From NCBI GenBank assembly GCA_021776735.1, contig JAJFFH010000040.1, positions 269,865 to 333,864 of the forward strand: a stretch of DNA of 64,000 nucleotides, given 5' to 3'. Shown here piece by piece: positions 37,489-45,872 of this stretch. Position 1 is the stretch's first letter; each line of letters begins with the position of its first letter. Made by a program: the position numbers and the translations under genes. Under the pieces are notes generated by a model. That model did not search any database and was not told the DNA's origin. It saw nothing but the letters and a program-made list of their open reading frames with translations. The DNA is from Planctomycetota bacterium (GTDB taxonomy: Bacteria; Planctomycetota; PLA2).

Positions 37489-38426
37489 GCGTCGAGACGG
37501 CCTTCCTGGGCTCCGGCCCTCTTGGGCGCGCGATGTTGCGGGCGCTTTGTGACGCGGGCACGCCGCCGGCGATCGTGGTTTCGCAGCCTCCGCGGCGGCG
37601 GCGGCGCAGGGGCCGCGCAGAGCCGACGCCCGTGCACGCCTTCGCGATCGAGCAAGCGCTCGCGGTCCATCTGCCCGAGAACGTAAACACGGCGGACTCC
37701 CTGGGCGTGCTGCGCTCCGCCGCGGCGGAGCTGTTTGTGGTGGCGGAGTACGGCCAGATCTTGAAGCAGGCGCTGCTCGATATCCCGCCCCGAGGGACGA
37801 TCAACGTCCACACGTCGCTGCTTCCGCGTTGGCGCGGCGCGACCCCGATCGCGGCCGCCATTCTGGCTGGCGACAGCGAGACCGGCGTGACCATTCAGCG
37901 GACGGTGCGCGCGCTCGACGCCGGACCGGTCCTCCATCAGGTCATGACCGCGATTGCGCCTGACGAGACCAGGACATCGCTCACGCGCAAGCTCGAGAAG
38001 CTCGGCGCGCAGGCGCTGGGCGAGGTTCTGGCGCGCTTTGCGGCGGGCGAGGATCCGCCCGGCACGCCTCAAGACGACAGCCTCGTGGTTGTCTGCCGCC
38101 GCCTCAAGCCGGCGGACGGCCGCATCGACTGGAGCGCGCCGGCGGCGCAGATCGAGCGCCAAATCCGGGCGTACCATCCGGGGCCGGGCGCGCACACCGT
38201 CCTCGATCGGAATCCGGAGCTGCCCCTCGACCTGCGAGCCGCCCGTGCCCTGCCGGGCGAGGGCGAGCCCGGGCGCGTCCTGGCGACGGGCCGCGACCAC
38301 TTCGATGTCGGCACCGGGGAGGGCGTCTTGTCCGTGACGCGGGTCTTGCCTGCTTCCCGCAAGGAAATGGACGCCCGGGCGTTTCTAAACGGGGTTCGGC
38401 TTCAGAGCGGGGAGCGGTTTCGATGA
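37485..38426 (+). CDS. fmt: Methionyl-tRNA formyltransferase
   Basis: A 313-residue enzyme that formylates initiator Met-tRNA with 10-formyl-THF. The hydrolase domain has FLGSGPLGRAML, VVAEYGQILKQALL, INVHTSLLPRWRGATPI (catalytic Asn and His) and GDSETGVTIQ with a later LDAGPVL; the C-terminal OB-like domain is at about 205-313. GTG overlaps the scpA stop (GTGA) and its own stop overlaps the next gene (ATGA). def is not adjacent. Confidence 0.95.
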   Translation: MSVETAFLGSGPLGRAMLRALCDAGTPPAIVVSQPPRRRRRRGRAEPTPVHAFAIEQALAVHLPENVNTADSLGVLRSAAAELFVVAEYGQILKQALLDIPPRGTINVHTSLLPRWRGATPIAAAILAGDSETGVTIQRTVRALDAGPVLHQVMTAIAPDETRTSLTRKLEKLGAQALGEVLARFAAGEDPPGTPQDDSLVVVCRRLKPADGRIDWSAPAAQIERQIRAYHPGPGAHTVLDRNPELPLDLRAARALPGEGEPGRVLATGRDHFDVGTGEGVLSVTRVLPASRKEMDARAFLNGVRLQSGERFR

Positions 38427-39010
38427 CCCTTGCGCCGTACGTCCTGGCCCTCGCGTGCGCGAGCGTCTTGGCGGGCTGCATGTCCGTGGATCCGCCGACC
38501 CATCCGCTGCGACTCGAGGGCTATCCGGGCGCCCCGATCGAGCCGGGCCTGTTCCCGCTCGCGCCCGGCACGCGCTGGACGTTTCGCGACAAGCACAGCG
38601 GCGCGGAACTGGTCTTGGCGCTGGAGCAGGTCCCGCAACAGGCCCCGGAAGGCGGCGCGGGCGGGCTGGTCCTCACGGGCCGGAGCGCAGGGCTCGTGCA
38701 CGTTCGTGTGGCGGATGGGTTCTTGGAGTTGCTGCACGACGGCGATGTCGTGGAACGGCCCCTGAAGGTCGAAGGAGTGGCGGGGGACGCCTGGACGGGC
38801 GCCGGGGCGAGCTACCGGGTCTTTGGCTACGACCGGCTCGAGATTCTCGGCCAGGAGCGCCGCGCGCTGGTCGTCGCCGCCGATCGGGGCGAGGTCCGCG
38901 ACCTGTTTTGGTTCGCGCGGGGCCTCGGCTGGATCCGCTTTCGCACGGAGCGGCAGGGACGCGTGATCCGCGACGCCGTACTGGTGGCGTTTTCGCCCGG
39001 CCGAAATTGA
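38423..39010 (+). CDS. Predicted lipoprotein of unknown function
   Basis: A 195-residue protein with a clean lipoprotein signal: LALACASVLAGCMSVDP, Cys19 being the acylation site. The mature part is a beta-rich domain beginning FPLAPGTRWTFRDKHSG, a start common to secreted proteins of unknown function in bacteria with large genomes. It is translationally coupled to fmt. The rpmH promoter overlaps its last codons. Confidence 0.8.
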   Translation: MTLAPYVLALACASVLAGCMSVDPPTHPLRLEGYPGAPIEPGLFPLAPGTRWTFRDKHSGAELVLALEQVPQQAPEGGAGGLVLTGRSAGLVHVRVADGFLELLHDGDVVERPLKVEGVAGDAWTGAGASYRVFGYDRLEILGQERRALVVAADRGEVRDLFWFARGLGWIRFRTERQGRVIRDAVLVAFSPGRN

Positions 39011-39035
39011 CCCCGCCGGGATTGCGGGGTACAAC
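39007..39035 (+). promoter_or_regulatory. Predicted rpmH promoter
   Basis: TTGACC (39007-39012), a 17-bp spacer and TACAAC (39030-39035) lie 12 bp before the rpmH ATG. The -35 overlaps the stop codon of the lipoprotein gene. Confidence 0.55.
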
Positions 39036-39047
39036 GACTGGCTCCCC

Positions 39048-39173
39048 ATGAAGATCAAGCGCAGGAACTCGAATGTCAAACTTCGCCGCCTTGGCTTCCG
39101 GGCCCGGATGAAGACGCGCAACGGTCGCAAGATCGTGAACCGCCGCCGCAAGATCCGCGGCACGTTTCCCTAG
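39048..39173 (+). CDS. rpmH: Ribosomal protein bL34
   Basis: A 41-residue, very basic protein. VKLRRLGFRARMKTRNG followed by RKIVNRRRKIRG fits the L34 core (GFRARM and NGR-x-RRR), a small protein of the large subunit. It has no neighbour rnpA, with which rpmH is usually paired near dnaA. No Shine-Dalgarno sequence is seen, but a promoter is 12 bp upstream. Confidence 0.9.
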   Translation: MKIKRRNSNVKLRRLGFRARMKTRNGRKIVNRRRKIRGTFP

Positions 39174-39194
39174 CAGGGCTACTGGCGGCTACTG

Positions 39195-39220
39195 GCGCCA
39201 ACATCTGACGATGTTGGCGC
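39195..39220. repeat. Palindromic element downstream of rpmH
   Basis: An 11-bp inverted repeat GCGCCAACATC / GATGTTGGCGC with loop TGAC. It lies 21 bp after rpmH and could act as a terminator hairpin, although no T-run follows. The core CCAACATC-loop-GATGTTGG is the same palindrome that makes up the tandem array at 63879-64000, with the loop in the opposite orientation. Just upstream GGCTACTGGCG occurs twice in tandem. Confidence 0.75.
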
Positions 39221-39251
39221 ACGGCGTGCTGGGTGCGGGGTCGCTACGGGG

Positions 39252-39263
39252 ATCGCCGTCCGT
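39252..39263 (+). repeat. Copy of the over-represented 12-mer ATCGCCGTCCGT
   Basis: One of eight exact copies in the window; this one is intergenic. Other plus-strand copies begin at 15726, 19682, 35258, 52647 and 58414; minus-strand copies begin (left coordinate) at 19307 and 59962. See findings. Confidence 0.6.
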
Positions 39264-39363
39264 TCCTTGCCTCGGGATCGTTCTGCGTGGACCGCGCGGC
39301 ACCAAAGATGCGACTAATCGCCGCGACTAGTTGCGAGGCTGGTTTCGTGTGGTCGCATTGGTC

Positions 39364-39369
39364 TATGAT
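39364..39369 (+). promoter_or_regulatory. -10 box of the large kinase gene
   Basis: TATGAT lies 8 nt before GTG 39378, leaving no room for a ribosome-binding site; a leaderless candidate. Confidence 0.45.
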
Positions 39370-39377
39370 TTGGGGCG

Positions 39378-42300
39378 GTGGATCTCCCTGATCGTTATCG
39401 CAAGGTTCGCACGCTGGGCATGGGCGGCTCCGGCAGCACGATCCTCGTGCAGGATCGGAGCAGTGGCGAGCACGTCGCGCTGAAGTTCCTCGGCGGCGCC
39501 GGGGCGAGTTCGGCGGATCACGAGCGGCTCGCGCCGCTGTTCCAAAACGAGTTCCGGACTCTCGTCGGCCTGTCGCACCCGCGTGTCGTGGCGGTCCACG
39601 AGTTCGGGCACGCGGAGGGCAACCCGTACTTCACGATGGGGTTCGTGCCGGGCGAGACGTGCCGCTCTTTCGTGCGCGAGGACCGGCTGTCGCAGCCCGA
39701 CATCGTGCACCTGGCCGCGGAGATGCTCGGCGCGCTGGAATACATCCACGCGCGCGGGGTCGTGCACCGCGACATCAAGCCGGAAAACGTCATCGTCCGT
39801 CGCGGCGCCGGCGGGATCGAGCCGACGCTGATCGACTTTGGCCTGGCGGTCGCGGCGGGCGGCGGGCGTCCGGGCCAGACGGACGGGACATTGCCTTATG
39901 TCGCGCCGGAGATCCTGCGCGGGGGCCGGGCGGGTCCGGGCGCGGATCTGTTCGGGCTAGGGATGGTGCTCTACGAGATCGCAACCGGGCAGCACATCGC
40001 ACCGCCGGGCAAACTGCTACGCGAACCGGACACACTGCTCGCTCCCGCGCGCGTGCGGGAGGAGTACCGGGCGCACGCGCGCGGTGCGGCTCCGCGACAG
40101 TTCCAGGAGCTCATCGCGGGTCTCGTAGCGGCGTCGCCCCGAGATCGATTCCCGACCGCCGGTGCGGCGCTGCGCGTGTTGGCGAGCCTGTACGGCGCCG
40201 AACTCGCGGGCGACCTGGAGGAGCGGACCGTTCGGCTGGGCTTGACCGACGCGCCGCTCGTCGGGCGCGACTCCGTCATCGCGCAGGTCATGGAACGCGT
40301 CGAGCAGTTGCAGGCCGATCGGTTGACCGAACCGGTGCTCGTGATTGCGGGACCGCCGGGCATCGGCGTGTCGCGCCTCCTCATGGCGGCACGCAACGAA
40401 GCGGCGCTCCTCGGTTGCCAGGCGGTGCTGTCCGACTCGTTGCCGGGTCTGGCGGGCGGGGTGGAGCAGTTGTTGGGGGGCGCGGGAGTGTGCGTCGGGA
40501 GCGAGCCGTCCGAAACGGTCTTTCGCATCGACCATGTCCTGGAGCATCGTCCCCCGAATGAGCGCATCGTGCTGCTCCTGGACGACGTGCACGCCCTGTC
40601 GGAGCGCGCCGCGGCTGCGCTGCGCAGTTGGCTGGTCGCACTTGAGCGCCGCGACCGTCCGCGGATCCTGTTAGTGCTCGGCGGGCACGTGGGCGCCGAC
40701 GACTCGTCGCAGGACAAGGCGGGCGCGGATCTGCTGCGGACGGCCGGGCGCTCTGTGGCGGTCGAGGCGCGCGACCTTGCGCCACTGAAGACGCGAGGGA
40801 TTCGCGCCGTTTTGGGGACGATGACCGGGCTCGAACAAGTCCCCGGCGACCTCGTGCACGCGCTTGAGCGGGCGACCGACGGCAATCCGCGCCTCCTCGT
40901 CCAACTGGTTCGGCTCCTGGTTCAAGAAGAGGTGCTCGACCTGTCCGGCGCCGCGCCCCGGCTCGACGAGACGCGGCTAGAAAACGTCGATCTGCCGGTG
41001 GGGCTGGAGGCGACCACGCAACGGCGCGTCGCCGGGCTGCCCGAGGCGGCACGACTCGCCGTCGCGCGGCTGGCCTTGATCGCGTCGCCGATTTCGGTGG
41101 CTGCGTCGCGGGCCGTAGCCGAAGCGCACGGGCCGCGGCTTGAGGACGAGGGGCTGCTGGTGCGCGACGCGGGCCGCATCCGCTTCGAGTCCGAGCTCGC
41201 GCGCCGCGGCGCGGACGTACTCGAGGGCGCGGCCCGGCGAGAGGCGTGGGCCGACGTCGCGGGCCGCATCGAAGAATGGGAGCCGGCCGCTGCCGCGACG
41301 CTGTTCGCGCGCGCGGACGACCTTGCCGCGGCGCGCCGTGTCGGACGGCCCGCCGCGGAGGCCATGGTAGAGGCTCGGCAACTCGATCCCGCAATCGAAC
41401 TGCTGCGCGACCTCGTCGGCGACCCGCCCGACCCGGACCTGGCGTACCTGTTGTCCAACACCCTGTTTGTTCGCGGCCGGTATCGCGAAGCGAGCGTGGT
41501 CGCCGATCGCTCGGCGTCCGCAGACGGCGGCAACCGCGCCCTGTTCCAGCTTGCGCAAGCACACTCTGCCGCGAAGGATCACGACCGAGGGCTCCATGCG
41601 TTGGCACGCGTTGACGGGGAGGTCGCTCGGGTGCTCGTGGCGCGGGCGACGATTCAGACGCGAACCGGTGCTCATTCGGAGGCCTTGGCGACGCTGGACA
41701 TTGCGGCGGGGAGCGAGCCTACCCCGGCGCGGCTGCACAGAGTTGACACTGCGCGCGCGGCAGTGTTCCAGCTGCAGGGGCGTCGGCGTGCGGCGGCAGA
41801 GCTGACACGCGCGCTGCTGGGCTCGTCGGAGATGACGGACGATCGACGTGCGCAGAGGTTGGAGAACCTGGGCGCGTTGCGGCAAGCCGTCGATCCGGTG
41901 CCGGCCAGCCTGCGGCTCTTTGCCCGCGCGCGTCGGATCGCCCGGCGCGAGCAACAGGCGGTGCAGGAAACGAACTCCGGCGTCACGGCGGCGGCACTGC
42001 TGATTGAAGTGGGCCGGCACCGGTCGGCCTCGCGGCTGCTCGCCCGAGCGACGGAGCATTATGGCCGAAACGGCGACGCGTGGCGGATGACCGACGCGAT
42101 GATCTACAGGAGCGTGGCCGAGTTGTTGCGCGGGGATCCGCTCCGCGCAGAGACGCTTCTTGCTGACGCAAGGGCTACGCCAGGCACCGAGTCTCTCAAG
42201 GCGGAGCTGTCGTACGCCGGACAGGTGTTCGCCCGGGTCATCTCGCGGAGTAGTGAAGAGCCGGTCCAGCCTGAGGGCGGTCCCTACATGCGCATGGAGA

Positions 42301-44522
42301 TGGCGCTTGAGTTGGCCGAGACCGCGGCCGCTCGCGACGACGTGGCGGAAGCAGAGCGACGGTGGCGGCGCGCCCTCGCCGTCGCGTGGGAGCACCGTTT
42401 TCCGCGACGGGTACTCGATATCCGAATCGGTCTCGCGGAGTGCGCGGCCGCCGGTGGCCTCTGGCACCTGGCGGAACGGCTGCTCGGCCAACGTGACTAT
42501 CCACGGTTGCGCTGGCGGACCCCGGCGACCGCCCGGGCGGCGCTGGTGCGTGCGGGAGCGGCGCTTCACCGCCAGGAGCCGGCGCTGGCACAGCGGCTTC
42601 TTGAACGGGCGCTGGAGTCGGCCAACCACTGTCCGGACGGGCCGACCCGCGCGAAGGTGTACGCCGTCGCGGCGTCGCTTCTGCAAGAGCCGGTCTTGCG
42701 GCAATGGCTGCGGCAAAACACGGAAGCCGCGGCCCGCGAACTTCTGGAGGCGGCGCGGTCAATCTGGCTCGAATACGGAAACAGCGACATGCTCAAGAAA
42801 ACTGATCTGCACCTCGGCGAGCTGCCGCAGGGCGCTGCCGCCAGCGGCCTCGACGGCCCGATCGCGGACAAGCTCGTGCGCATCCTGCATTTCACCCGCG
42901 AGATGAACGAGGAGTTCGACCGCGACCGGCTCCTGCGGCTCATTCTCGATCGGGCGATCGAGCTGACCGGAGCCGAACGCGGCTTCGTGGTGCTCATGAG
43001 GGAGGGCCAGGAGGAGGTGCACATCGCGCGCAACCTCGACCGCGAAGCCGTCGCGGAACCGGAACAAAAAATCTCCACGCGGATCATCGGCCAGGTTCTT
43101 CGCACCGGCCGGCTCGTGCGTACGGAGAATGCGGAGAGCGACGACCGGTTTGAGCAGTATCTGTCCGTGCACGATCTGAAGTTGCAGTCGATCATCGCGC
43201 TGCCCTTCCGTTCGCGAGGCAAGACGATCGGCGCGCTGTACCTCGACAACCGGCACCGCGTCGGGCTGTTCACCGCGGAGTCGGAGCGGGTGCTCGACCT
43301 GTTCGCCGACCAGGCCGTTGCGGCAATCGACAAGGCGCGCCTGGTGCGCGAGCTGGAGGACCGCCGCGCGGAGCTCGAGCGGCGGGACCAGGGCCTGCAG
43401 ACCGAACTGCGCCAGCGAGGCCGCGACCTCTCTCGCGCGCAAAAGGACGTGACCCGCCACCGGCGCGCGCGCGGCTGGGGCTTTGACCGGCTCGTCACGC
43501 GCGAGCCGCACATGAAAAACCTGGTGCGCGAAGCCAAGCGTGCGGCCCCGTCCAACATCCCCGTGTTGCTGCTGGGTGAAAACGGGACGGGCAAGGAAGC
43601 CTTCGCCCGCGCGATCCATATGGAAGGCCTCCGGCGCGAGATGCCTTTTGTCGCCCTGGACTGCACCGTGCACAACGAACGCGACCTTGAGCGCGAGCTG
43701 TTCGGCCATGTGCGCACCGGCGACGAGTCGGACCGCGTGGGATTTTTGGAGGAGGCGGACGGCGGGACGGTCTATCTGGCGGCGATCGACGCGCTCCCGA
43801 AGCACCTTCAGGCCAAGATCGTCGAAGCGATGGAGCGCGGCGAGCTGCGGCGGATCGGAAGCAACGAGCCGCGCAGCATCGACACTCGACTCTTTGGCGG
43901 GAGCCACGGGGACATTGACGCGCTGCTGCGAGCCGGTCGCCTGCGCGGGGACTTTGTCGCCCACGTGTCCCAATTCACGCTCCACCTCCCGCCGCTGCGG
44001 GAACGGCGCAAGGACATCGAGCCGATCGCCACGGCCCTCGTCAAGGAATTGGCGAACCGAGAGGGCCGCCCGGATTTGACGATCACAAACGAAGCGATCG
44101 GCCGGCTCGAGGCGCACGGCTGGCCCGGCAACATCAAGGAGCTGCGGCACATCCTGACGCGCGCCGCGCTGGACTGCCAGGGCGAAGAAATCCGGGAGAC
44201 CGACATCCGTTTCGACACCCGCGCGCGGGCGGTCCTGCCTGCACTGGACCGGGTCCGCCTCCAGCGGGTCCGTGACGAGATTGCGCGCCGCGGCCTGGAG
44301 CTCAGCACGCGTCAGCTCACGGCCGTCGAACGCATCTTGGCGAACGGCAAGCTGTCGTTTGGCGACTACCGCCACCACTTTCACGTCTCGAAGTCCACGG
44401 CGGCGCGCGACCTGGAGTGGCTGACCAGCACGGCCCTGTTCGAAAAGCGGGGTCGCACGCGCTCAGTGCTCTACACCCCGGGGTCCGTCCTGCGCGAGAT
44501 CGTCAACCGGGTGGGTCGATAG
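39378..44522 (+). CDS. Giant regulator: Ser/Thr kinase, AAA-16, TPR, GAF, degenerate sigma54-AAA, winged helix
   Basis: A 1714-residue multi-domain protein. The kinase (about 5-275) has Lys in VALKFLGG, VHRDIKPENVIV (about 129) and IDFGLA (about 152), so it looks active. An AAA-16 ATPase follows (about 290-560), but its P-loop reads GPPGIGVSRL, without Lys. Helical TPR-like repeats fill about 600-1140. A GAF domain (about 1180-1320), a coiled coil and a sigma54-activator-like AAA domain (about 1375-1600) come next: Walker A GENGTGKEAF is intact, but the GAFTGA loop is missing and the Walker B GGTLFLDE equivalent reads GGTVYLAAI. A winged helix (about 1640-1714, SKSTAARDLEWL) ends it. It probably senses a signal and binds DNA or protein without remodelling sigma54. 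Confidence 0.9.
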   Translation: MDLPDRYRKVRTLGMGGSGSTILVQDRSSGEHVALKFLGGAGASSADHERLAPLFQNEFRTLVGLSHPRVVAVHEFGHAEGNPYFTMGFVPGETCRSFVREDRLSQPDIVHLAAEMLGALEYIHARGVVHRDIKPENVIVRRGAGGIEPTLIDFGLAVAAGGGRPGQTDGTLPYVAPEILRGGRAGPGADLFGLGMVLYEIATGQHIAPPGKLLREPDTLLAPARVREEYRAHARGAAPRQFQELIAGLVAASPRDRFPTAGAALRVLASLYGAELAGDLEERTVRLGLTDAPLVGRDSVIAQVMERVEQLQADRLTEPVLVIAGPPGIGVSRLLMAARNEAALLGCQAVLSDSLPGLAGGVEQLLGGAGVCVGSEPSETVFRIDHVLEHRPPNERIVLLLDDVHALSERAAAALRSWLVALERRDRPRILLVLGGHVGADDSSQDKAGADLLRTAGRSVAVEARDLAPLKTRGIRAVLGTMTGLEQVPGDLVHALERATDGNPRLLVQLVRLLVQEEVLDLSGAAPRLDETRLENVDLPVGLEATTQRRVAGLPEAARLAVARLALIASPISVAASRAVAEAHGPRLEDEGLLVRDAGRIRFESELARRGADVLEGAARREAWADVAGRIEEWEPAAAATLFARADDLAAARRVGRPAAEAMVEARQLDPAIELLRDLVGDPPDPDLAYLLSNTLFVRGRYREASVVADRSASADGGNRALFQLAQAHSAAKDHDRGLHALARVDGEVARVLVARATIQTRTGAHSEALATLDIAAGSEPTPARLHRVDTARAAVFQLQGRRRAAAELTRALLGSSEMTDDRRAQRLENLGALRQAVDPVPASLRLFARARRIARREQQAVQETNSGVTAAALLIEVGRHRSASRLLARATEHYGRNGDAWRMTDAMIYRSVAELLRGDPLRAETLLADARATPGTESLKAELSYAGQVFARVISRSSEEPVQPEGGPYMRMEMALELAETAAARDDVAEAERRWRRALAVAWEHRFPRRVLDIRIGLAECAAAGGLWHLAERLLGQRDYPRLRWRTPATARAALVRAGAALHRQEPALAQRLLERALESANHCPDGPTRAKVYAVAASLLQEPVLRQWLRQNTEAAARELLEAARSIWLEYGNSDMLKKTDLHLGELPQGAAASGLDGPIADKLVRILHFTREMNEEFDRDRLLRLILDRAIELTGAERGFVVLMREGQEEVHIARNLDREAVAEPEQKISTRIIGQVLRTGRLVRTENAESDDRFEQYLSVHDLKLQSIIALPFRSRGKTIGALYLDNRHRVGLFTAESERVLDLFADQAVAAIDKARLVRELEDRRAELERRDQGLQTELRQRGRDLSRAQKDVTRHRRARGWGFDRLVTREPHMKNLVREAKRAAPSNIPVLLLGENGTGKEAFARAIHMEGLRREMPFVALDCTVHNERDLERELFGHVRTGDESDRVGFLEEADGGTVYLAAIDALPKHLQAKIVEAMERGELRRIGSNEPRSIDTRLFGGSHGDIDALLRAGRLRGDFVAHVSQFTLHLPPLRERRKDIEPIATALVKELANREGRPDLTITNEAIGRLEAHGWPGNIKELRHILTRAALDCQGEEIRETDIRFDTRARAVLPALDRVRLQRVRDEIARRGLELSTRQLTAVERILANGKLSFGDYRHHFHVSKSTAARDLEWLTSTALFEKRGRTRSVLYTPGSVLREIVNRVGR

Positions 44523-44579
44523 CCACAAGATGCGACCAATGGACCAATGCGGCGTGCCGGTGCCGTTTGGTTCCACGCG

Positions 44580-44604
44580 CAAGTCTTGACAGGGCAAGGA
44601 CTTG
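44580..44604 (+). promoter_or_regulatory. Hairpin containing TTGACA upstream of secreted paralogs
   Basis: CAAGTCTTG and CAAGGACTTG form a bulged stem around ACAGGG, and a perfect TTGACA lies in it, 124 bp before ATG 44715. It may be an operator-like element or the end of the kinase transcript. No convincing -10 follows. Confidence 0.3.
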
Positions 44605-44714
44605 GGGCGCTCGTCCCAGGTTGAGCCGGCACCCGTTCCGACCCGGTTTGCTTCCGGCCGGCTGGGTGGTTTCCTTCCTGCGTGGGAAATCACCAGCGAA
44701 AGGGAACGGGGAAC

Positions 44715-45152
44715 ATGCAACGTCGCACCAGCATCATCTGGGCGCTCGCGATCGTGGGCGCATTAGTCAGCCAAGCAGGCGCAGAGGAACAAGAGTCGGC
44801 CATGCTGCCGTCGAGTGGCTCGTACAGTGTCGTCGCTGTGCTTGCTTCGGGCGGCCAAGACGCGGATGTCTTCGGCAGAGATAACGATCCAACCGGCGGC
44901 GACGCCTTCAGCGTCGGCATCGACAGCAACGGCGTCCTCACGGTCAACGGTACCTACGGCGGCACGGTCAATCCGAATGGCACCTTCATGGTCACCGTGG
45001 ACGTGACGGTCGGTCCGCTGTCCACGAGCTACGTCACGAAGGTCCGCGACAGTCAGGACGAACTCGTCTGCCAGACCAGCCACTCGACCAGCAGCGCGCC
45101 GACCACGGCCTACGCCGAAGCGGATCAGGTCGTTGCGCTCGCCGTGCAGTAG
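44715..45152 (+). CDS. Secreted protein of unknown function, paralog 1
   Basis: A 145-residue protein with a signal peptide ending near ALVSQAGA. The mature part contains FGRDNDPTGGDAFSVGIDSN and VNPNGTFMVTVDVTVGP. The next gene encodes a paralog of matching layout, with VDPRGTFEVTVNVTVGP. The beta-rich Gly/Thr/Asp pattern suggests a small beta-sandwich, perhaps calcium binding through the Asp-rich turns; inference only. GGGGAAC precedes the ATG. It lies downstream of the giant kinase and could be a target or output of it. Confidence 0.75.
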   Translation: MQRRTSIIWALAIVGALVSQAGAEEQESAMLPSSGSYSVVAVLASGGQDADVFGRDNDPTGGDAFSVGIDSNGVLTVNGTYGGTVNPNGTFMVTVDVTVGPLSTSYVTKVRDSQDELVCQTSHSTSSAPTTAYAEADQVVALAVQ

Positions 45153-45437
45153 CGCCACGGTAGACAAGATCGGGCTCGCCGAGTCCACACTCACTCCGGG
45201 CCGTCCTCGTGGAAAACACGTGGGCGGCCCGTGGGGCGTTTGTGGATAGGCGTCCACCCGCCAGCGGGGCAGCGCGGAAGCGGCAGGAAACGCACGCGCC
45301 GGCCACGCCGGTCGCGGGCCCGCACAGCCGCCAAGTGTCGCGCTACACAACGGTTACACCGATCGAGCGACCCGGCGGCCCGGCCGCGCATGCCGGATGC
45401 GTGGGGCTGGGAGGCAATCCAACGAAAGGAACCTCCC

Positions 45438-45863
45438 ATGCGTTACGCGAACCCGCTCTCCCTCCTCTCGATCCTGACCCTCCTCGTCGGCCATGCCGTC
45501 GCAACCGGCAGCGCCGATGGGGGAGTCCAGCTCGGCAAGGACGACCATGATCCGACCGGCGGCGATGCGTTCCGGATCGCAATCCGGCCGGGAACGGAGG
45601 TCATCGGCAAGGACAGCGATCCGACCGCAAGCGACACGTTCCGCGTTCGCCTCGACCCGAGCGGCGCGCTCGCGGTCAACGGCAGGAGCGCGGGTGCGGT
45701 CGATCCGCGTGGCACGTTCGAAGTCACCGTGAACGTGACCGTCGGACCGTTGTTCACGACCCACCTGACAACGATTCGAACCGCCGGAGGCGCCGTGATC
45801 CACCGCTCCGCGCACTGCTCGAGCGGCGCGCCGGCCATCGTGGTCGTGGCTCCGATCGGCTAG
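45438..45863 (+). CDS. Secreted protein of unknown function, paralog 2
   Basis: A 141-residue signal-peptide protein (LLSILTLLVGHAVATGSA), paralogous to the product of 44715-45152. It holds two tandem copies of a short block: GKDDHDPTGGDAFRIAI and GKDSDPTASDTFRVRL, of which the first gene has one. AAGGA is placed before ATG 45438; the longer open frame to 45231 is intergenic. The 285-bp gap 45153-45437 shows no gene. A tandem duplication followed by internal duplication explains the pair. Confidence 0.72.
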   Translation: MRYANPLSLLSILTLLVGHAVATGSADGGVQLGKDDHDPTGGDAFRIAIRPGTEVIGKDSDPTASDTFRVRLDPSGALAVNGRSAGAVDPRGTFEVTVNVTVGPLFTTHLTTIRTAGGAVIHRSAHCSSGAPAIVVVAPIG

Positions 45864-45872
45864 ATCGAGAAT

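Noticed and set aside
42759..44384. Minus-strand open frame of 541 codons opposite the regulator C-terminus
   Set aside because: Antisense shadow; the plus strand has GAF and AAA motifs in frame.
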